Below are positions 9,685-14,405 of a DNA stretch of 14,405 bases, one piece after another (the first letter of the stretch is position 1; each line of letters begins with the position of its first letter). The notes under the pieces were generated by a model. The model was not told the DNA's origin and searched no databases. It saw only the letters and a list, made by a program, of their open reading frames with translations. Origin of the DNA: Smittium mucronatum (Eukaryota; Kickxellomycota; Harpellomycetes; Harpellales; Legeriomycetaceae); assembly GCA_001953115.1 (NCBI GenBank), contig LSSL01006099.1:1-14405 (forward strand), given 5' to 3'. The position numbers and the translations under genes were made by a program.

Positions 9685-9757
9685 GGTCCTGTGGCCCAAT
9701 GGACAAGGCGCTTGACTACGAATCAAGAGATTCCAGGTTCGAGTCCTGGCTGGATCA
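9685..9757 (+). tRNA. tRNA-Arg (anticodon ACG)
   Basis: This 73-base tRNA delivers arginine to CGU codons, and to CGC or CGA through inosine at position 34. The acceptor arm GGTCCTG pairs with CTGGATC, with one G-T pair and a T6/T67 mismatch at the same position as in the neighbouring tRNA-Ala. The discriminator is A. The D stem is GCC/GGC with A20 in loop AATGGACA, matching the A20 that arginyl-tRNA synthetases commonly use. The anticodon stem CTTGA/TCAAG carries loop CTACGAA, with anticodon ACG at 9718-9720. The T arm is CCAGG/CCTGG with loop TTCGAGT. The A box is at 9692-9702 and the B box GGTTCGAGTCC at 9736-9746. No encoded CCA. It is the last of the cluster, with a T4 run three bases downstream. 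Confidence 0.97.
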
Positions 9758-9760
9758 ATA

Positions 9761-9764
9761 TTTT
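9761..9764 (+). terminator. Pol III T4 terminator after tRNA cluster
   Basis: TTTT starts three bases after the 3' end of tRNA-Arg, and a back-up TTTT lies at 9771-9774. These are the first runs of four T downstream of the start of tRNA-Leu; none lies inside or between the three genes. It would therefore end a transcript covering all three. Confidence 0.7.
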
Positions 9765-10150
9765 AATTTCTTTTGGATCATAGGTGCTTATTTTTATAGT
9801 AGTTGAATATTCTCTTTGAGCTATTTATTTTTCTGCCTTTTAGATTGTGCCATTATTTAAAATTTATGTAAGCCGTATTGGGTAAGAGATACACTTATTC
9901 AGTTGTTATATTGAATACTTTTTCATAAATGTCTATATAGATAATTGTTTTATTTGCTGGTTACTTAAATGAGTATATTTATTTTGAGTTTTAATTGAGA
10001 GTCAAGAAGTTAGTATTGATTTTTTTAATAATTACCAGCTCTTAATAAAAACTGCGAATTTTTAAATAATTACACTCTGGTGTTATTGATTGGTAATACT
10101 GGCTGAGTTTTAGAAAATGAAAATTATTTTCATATGCTTGATTTATAGTT
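9765..10150. other. Less AT-rich flank of the tRNA cluster
   Basis: This flank keeps the milder composition seen left of the tRNAs and has few long A or T runs. No gene is recognised. A short - strand frame starts MAQSKRQKNK and stops after ten codons. GGGTAAGA near 9880 resembles a splice donor, with TTATTCAG about 20 bases on, too close for an ordinary intron. Nothing here can be called with confidence. Confidence 0.4.
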
Positions 10151-13100
10151 ATATCTTTTCACTAAAATAACCCCTACAATAAAATATTCAACGATGATGA
10201 TTTAAAATTGATAGTTAATGGTGTATTTAAAAATAGAATAATGAGTTTATATTAATAAATATACCTTTCGTTTTCAGAATGTAATTTTTTTATTTTTTAT
10301 TAATATCATTAAATTTCCACTTATGAATTTTTTTATATATATTTTTTAAGAAATTATTATTATATCACAAAATCTAATATAAAATTTTCCAAGTAAAAAA
10401 CATGATAAAAACTCAAAATATTCCATGATTTTTAAATATTTTATTATTAAAGATATTTTCGGATTCAAATATGTTGAATACTAAAATTTTAGATAAGTTA
10501 AAAAAAGGATTGTTTTTTTTTTGCTTCAAAAATTATCATCATATTTCTGATAATTACGCATTTTTAAAAAAAATTTTCACTCTTTTGGAATTATTATAAA
10601 TACTTTTTTTGATATTAAAACTATATTTTACCTGATTTTTTTTATAAATCATAAACTATTTAGACTTTAAAATAAATTCTTTAACTTTATTTAATCAATG
10701 TGATTATATTTAAATTTTTTTTTCTTTGGTGTGAAATTCGAAGCTTGATTTTTTTTATAAATTTTATCCAGTTAACAGATAAAATTTTTTTTATGCTAAA
10801 TTTGAAAGAGTTTATTTTAGAAAAAATCGACTGACACTGGAATTACACTATTATCTACAAAAATCTTAATCTTTAGTTGGTTTAAAATAAATACATTTTA
10901 ATTTATGATTTTAAGGCGAAAATAGCACTGTCTCGGTCTAAATATGGTAAAAATCTTTCATTTTTATTTCTCAAAGTTATCGAACGAAAAAGTTGATACT
11001 TTTCGCAATATACCACCGCAAATAAAATTTTTCAAAACAAGATTTGGTTTTGAAAAAAATAATTGTTCCAAGATATTTTTATTTTTATTCCTGCTACCAA
11101 CATTTAATCAATAGAAAATTTATAAAATATTAAACCGATTTGGATTCGATATGTTTTATTAATAATTTTAGCTTTTATATAATATTTTTTAAGTATATCA
11201 AACAAATAAAAGTTATTTCTATCCCAAAATATTTTTTTATTTATGATGGGAAAGGTGGGTATTGGCCATATAAATGACTTTTTTTTCTTCCAAAAAAACA
11301 TTGACAGAATATGAATATAAAAAAAACCCTCATTTATTACCACAGAATTTAAATAGAAAATAAAAAAATAGATACTCGATTAAGAGTTATAGAACTAGTG
11401 AACTTGGTTGATGATTTTTTTCCCGATACTTGATGGCTAATACAGCTCAAAAATACAGTAATATTTAATCAGATAGTATAATTACGTTTTCGCTGCGATA
11501 TAACAGTCTTGATAATTTTTTCAATTAAAAATTGGAGGGAAATTTTGCGAAAAGTTTTTTTTTCGCCAGCACAAAAAAAATCACTAATTGCGAATGTTGA
11601 AGATTTTTATGAAATTAAGAAATATTTTTTAACAATAATGATTTATTAAACTCAAATTTTATCTTATTTGTTTTTTGTAGAACTTTTAAATAAAATAAAA
11701 TAATTAATATGTTTAACTTTAAAATATTGGTAAAAATAGTCAAATTTGATTTCCATCCGGTTTTTTAATATATTATCTGTCAAATTTTTTACTGATAATC
11801 ATTATTATAAACATAAATATATGTTAAAAAATTCCTTTAGTTCAAATAGCGATATATTTGCTCTCCAAAAAAAAATTGAAACTTTTTTTAATTATTTACT
11901 GAATTTAGATTCAGAAATATGTCTATTTTAAAAAATTCTAAGAGAGAAATCTTTATTTTGACATATTACACCATAAATATCCTTTTAGGTGTTTTACAAT
12001 GTTGATATAATGCCGATACTGGTTTAAGCGATATTCTTTTATATACGGTTTTTTACTCTTTACGTCAGTTTTTTTTTCGTCCAAAAATATTAAAATTCAA
12101 TCATGTAAAAAAAATCTAAATAAATTTTATAAATTAAGAGTTTCTTTTGTGAAACTTCGCTTTTAAGCAGGTTTTACATAGCTTTAATATATAATTAAAC
12201 CAAATTTAGATATTTTTTTAAAAATTTAAATTATATTATTTCATATTATGTACTGAGAAGATTACTTTTTTAAAAATTAAGAAATACAAAACTTAATGAT
12301 CATATCTTATAAAAAATTGAGTACAAATAATAATAAAAAGGCGGTTTTTAAATTATCTCTTTAATTTATTGTGAGATATCTATTTAATTATAATATTTAT
12401 ATAAATATTAAAATTTATACTATTTAATAGTAAAAAAAATTACTAAATATATTATTCAAGTCGCAAAGGGGAAAAATTAGGTACAAAATTAATTTATTTA
12501 CAAAAATTTATTTAATTTATTAAATAATATTTATTTTTAAGCAAAATCCATTTAATTAAAACCTATCTTACGAAAACATACTTTAAAACTATGTTTTTAA
12601 CACATTTTTCTATAATTTTATTATAATTTTTAATATATGAGTGTATGTAATGATGAAATAAAAAATTTATTGAATTTACGAATTAATTTCAAAAATACCT
12701 AAGGATAAGTTGAAGGAAAGAATTTATTCAAAATCATTTTTTGAGCATCACTGTAAATTTAGTTAGAAATTTGGTCATAAAATTGAGGTATAAGATATAC
12801 TGTGTATAATAGTAATTTTTTGTAAAACTTTGGTTATTTTCGTGAAAAAACCTCAAATTAAAAATAAACATCATTTTATAAACTTTAATTGTAAATTAGA
12901 TACATATGGGAATTTTTTTTTTTTGAAATTTATAGGGATATTTATTAAAATTTTATTTATATTTATTATGTAAAATTTAAATATATATATTCTAAAATAA
13001 TAAAATATGTATATTTTTTAGTCAATTCAAACTATTAAAAATTGTGATCTGAAATTTCGTCTAATAAAAAATAATTGCAGCTAAGGATTTAAATGTAAAT

Positions 13101-14405
13101 AAGCAATATATTTTTTATTAGTCTTGAGTATATATTAAGTTATAGATAGCTAAATGATTATAGAAAATAATTTTTTAAATAGAAAATCAGTTTTTAATTA
13201 CGTCACATATTTTTTGTGATTTATTTTGCAAAAATATTTACAAATATAATATAGGATATTCAGGTAGAATTTAATTAAAATTTTGAAAAAATGTGTATTC
13301 AAGTAATATTTTGGATTAAATGAAAATGAAAAAATATAAAAAACATGCGAGATTAGTAATTTTATTTATAATTTACGTTATTTAAAATAATATATATCGA
13401 AAATCGATATTAATATTTTACTGAGCAAATGCGTTGCTATTTATAAACCATTTTTATTATTTTTCCGTCTGATTTTTTTAAATAAAAATAAAAAAATCTT
13501 AATATACAAAAAATCTTAAAACCTTTCAATCTTTTTATATTTTTTACCTTTAAACAATTTATTGTTATGAGAACACAAGCCCCTAAATTTTTGAGTCAAA
13601 AAAAAGAAATAAAAAAGCGTAATAGCTGAAAAATACTATTAATCCACAAATAATAACTATTTTCAAATAATTTTATGAAAAAACATACCCAAGGTTTATT
13701 TTAAAAATAATTTTAATTCTAATTTATATTATATCCACATATTTTAATTTTAAAAGAAATTTTTTAAAGCCATTTGACTAGCTTTTATTTTTTTAGAATT
13801 TTTTTATATTTTTATTATATATAACGAATTAATGGTTATTAGTTTAGATGTGAAATTTTATGAATATATGAAAAATTTAAGAGATGAAAATATCCGAAAA
13901 ATATAGTTAAAGGCATATCTTTAGCTTTAGTATTGAATTAAAACACGAAAAGCTAAAAAAAAAAAATTCTTAATTTTTGTCTGTGTATTAAAAAAAATTA
14001 TCGGGTTTCAAGCAAAATAGAAACTTTTATTTATTTATTTTTGGAAATTTTTTTCAAGAAAAATATTTTGTTTATAAAAAATAAAATAGCTACTATCAAT
14101 AAAAAATTTAATCTATACTTTATAATACAGATTTTTTGATTATGTTGATGTGGTAGATCCAAAAAAAAAATCCGATTAAAAATATTAGTTATTTGAAATC
14201 CCGGTATAAAATCAAAATTATTTAAATTTTCATCTTAATAGACTAAACCCGAAAGAATATGAAAAACAATACTCCATTCTATTTCTTCTAATTTTTTATT
14301 TTATTATTTATTTTTTAATTGTTTTTATATTTAAACTGATTTAAAATGCCATTGGTAATTTCGATTCTAAGTTTAAATATATACATATATATTGATTGGT
14401 GTCAT
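10151..14405. other. AT-rich gene-free stretch
   Basis: No gene is recognised on either strand. A 79-codon - strand frame at 11104-11343 and a 61-codon + frame at 11746-11931 are rich in Phe, Ile, Tyr, Asn and Lys and match no family I know, so I treat them as chance. Long A and T runs are frequent, for example at 10513-10521, 12909-12924 and 14161-14169. No tRNA B box, rRNA motif or long direct repeat was seen, and no element matching the 176-bp repeat occurs here. Confidence 0.65.
13394..13410. repeat. Short palindrome ATATCGA/TCGATAT
   Basis: ATATCGA at 13394-13400, a 3-base AAA loop, then TCGATAT at 13404-13410. A small hairpin in AT-rich sequence, with no assigned role. Confidence 0.5.

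Noticed and set aside
11104..11343. 79-codon - strand frame
   Set aside because: It is the longest standard-code frame, but low in Ala, Gly, Asp and Glu, rich in Phe/Ile/Lys/Tyr, and isolated in AT desert. No motif was recognised.
11746..11931. 61-codon + strand frame
   Set aside because: No family or motif was recognised, and the length is within chance for this composition.
12010..12120. Open + frame of about 40 codons after a TGA, with mixed residues
   Set aside because: No ATG, no family resemblance, and ordinary length for chance.

Overview
This window is extremely AT-rich DNA. Hand counts on sampled 60-base lines give roughly 5-25% G+C, with dense A/T homopolymer runs. It reads as a nuclear intergenic region of an AT-rich eukaryote. 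The only genes I can support firmly are three tRNA genes at 9518-9757, all on the + strand: tRNA-Leu(AAG), tRNA-Ala(AGC) and tRNA-Arg(ACG). Their A34 anticodons, internal Pol III A and B boxes, absent encoded CCA and downstream T-run mark them as eukaryotic cytosolic tRNAs. I cannot name the clade. AT-rich gut fungi, slime moulds, nematodes and ciliates all remain possible.

Layout. Bases 1-176 are one arm of a perfect 176-bp inverted repeat. Its second arm is 7952-8127, and the first arm runs into the left edge of the window. The 7.8 kb between the arms is an AT-rich desert with simple repeats (TAAAT, TA, TTA) and several palindromes, but no standard-code gene. From about 8.2 to 10.15 kb the sequence is less AT-extreme, about 25% G+C by hand count over 8.34-8.96 kb. 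This island holds weak coding-like hints, a TATAAAAG motif, a possible splice donor on the - strand and the tRNA cluster. From 10.15 kb to the end it is AT-rich desert again.

How the genes work together. The tRNAs are 6 and 5 bases apart with no run of four T between them. A T4 run follows 3 bases after the last one. The simplest reading is one Pol III transcription unit giving a tricistronic precursor, possibly helped by the TATA-like stretch upstream of tRNA-Leu. All three need A34-to-inosine editing to read more than their U-ending codon.

The open frames of 61-79 codons seen in the desert are what chance gives at this composition, so I do not call them genes. If the organism reads UAA and UAG as glutamine, longer frames open at 5759-6379 and 8406-8960. 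I list these as hypotheses only, because frames of that length are also expected by chance in such DNA.
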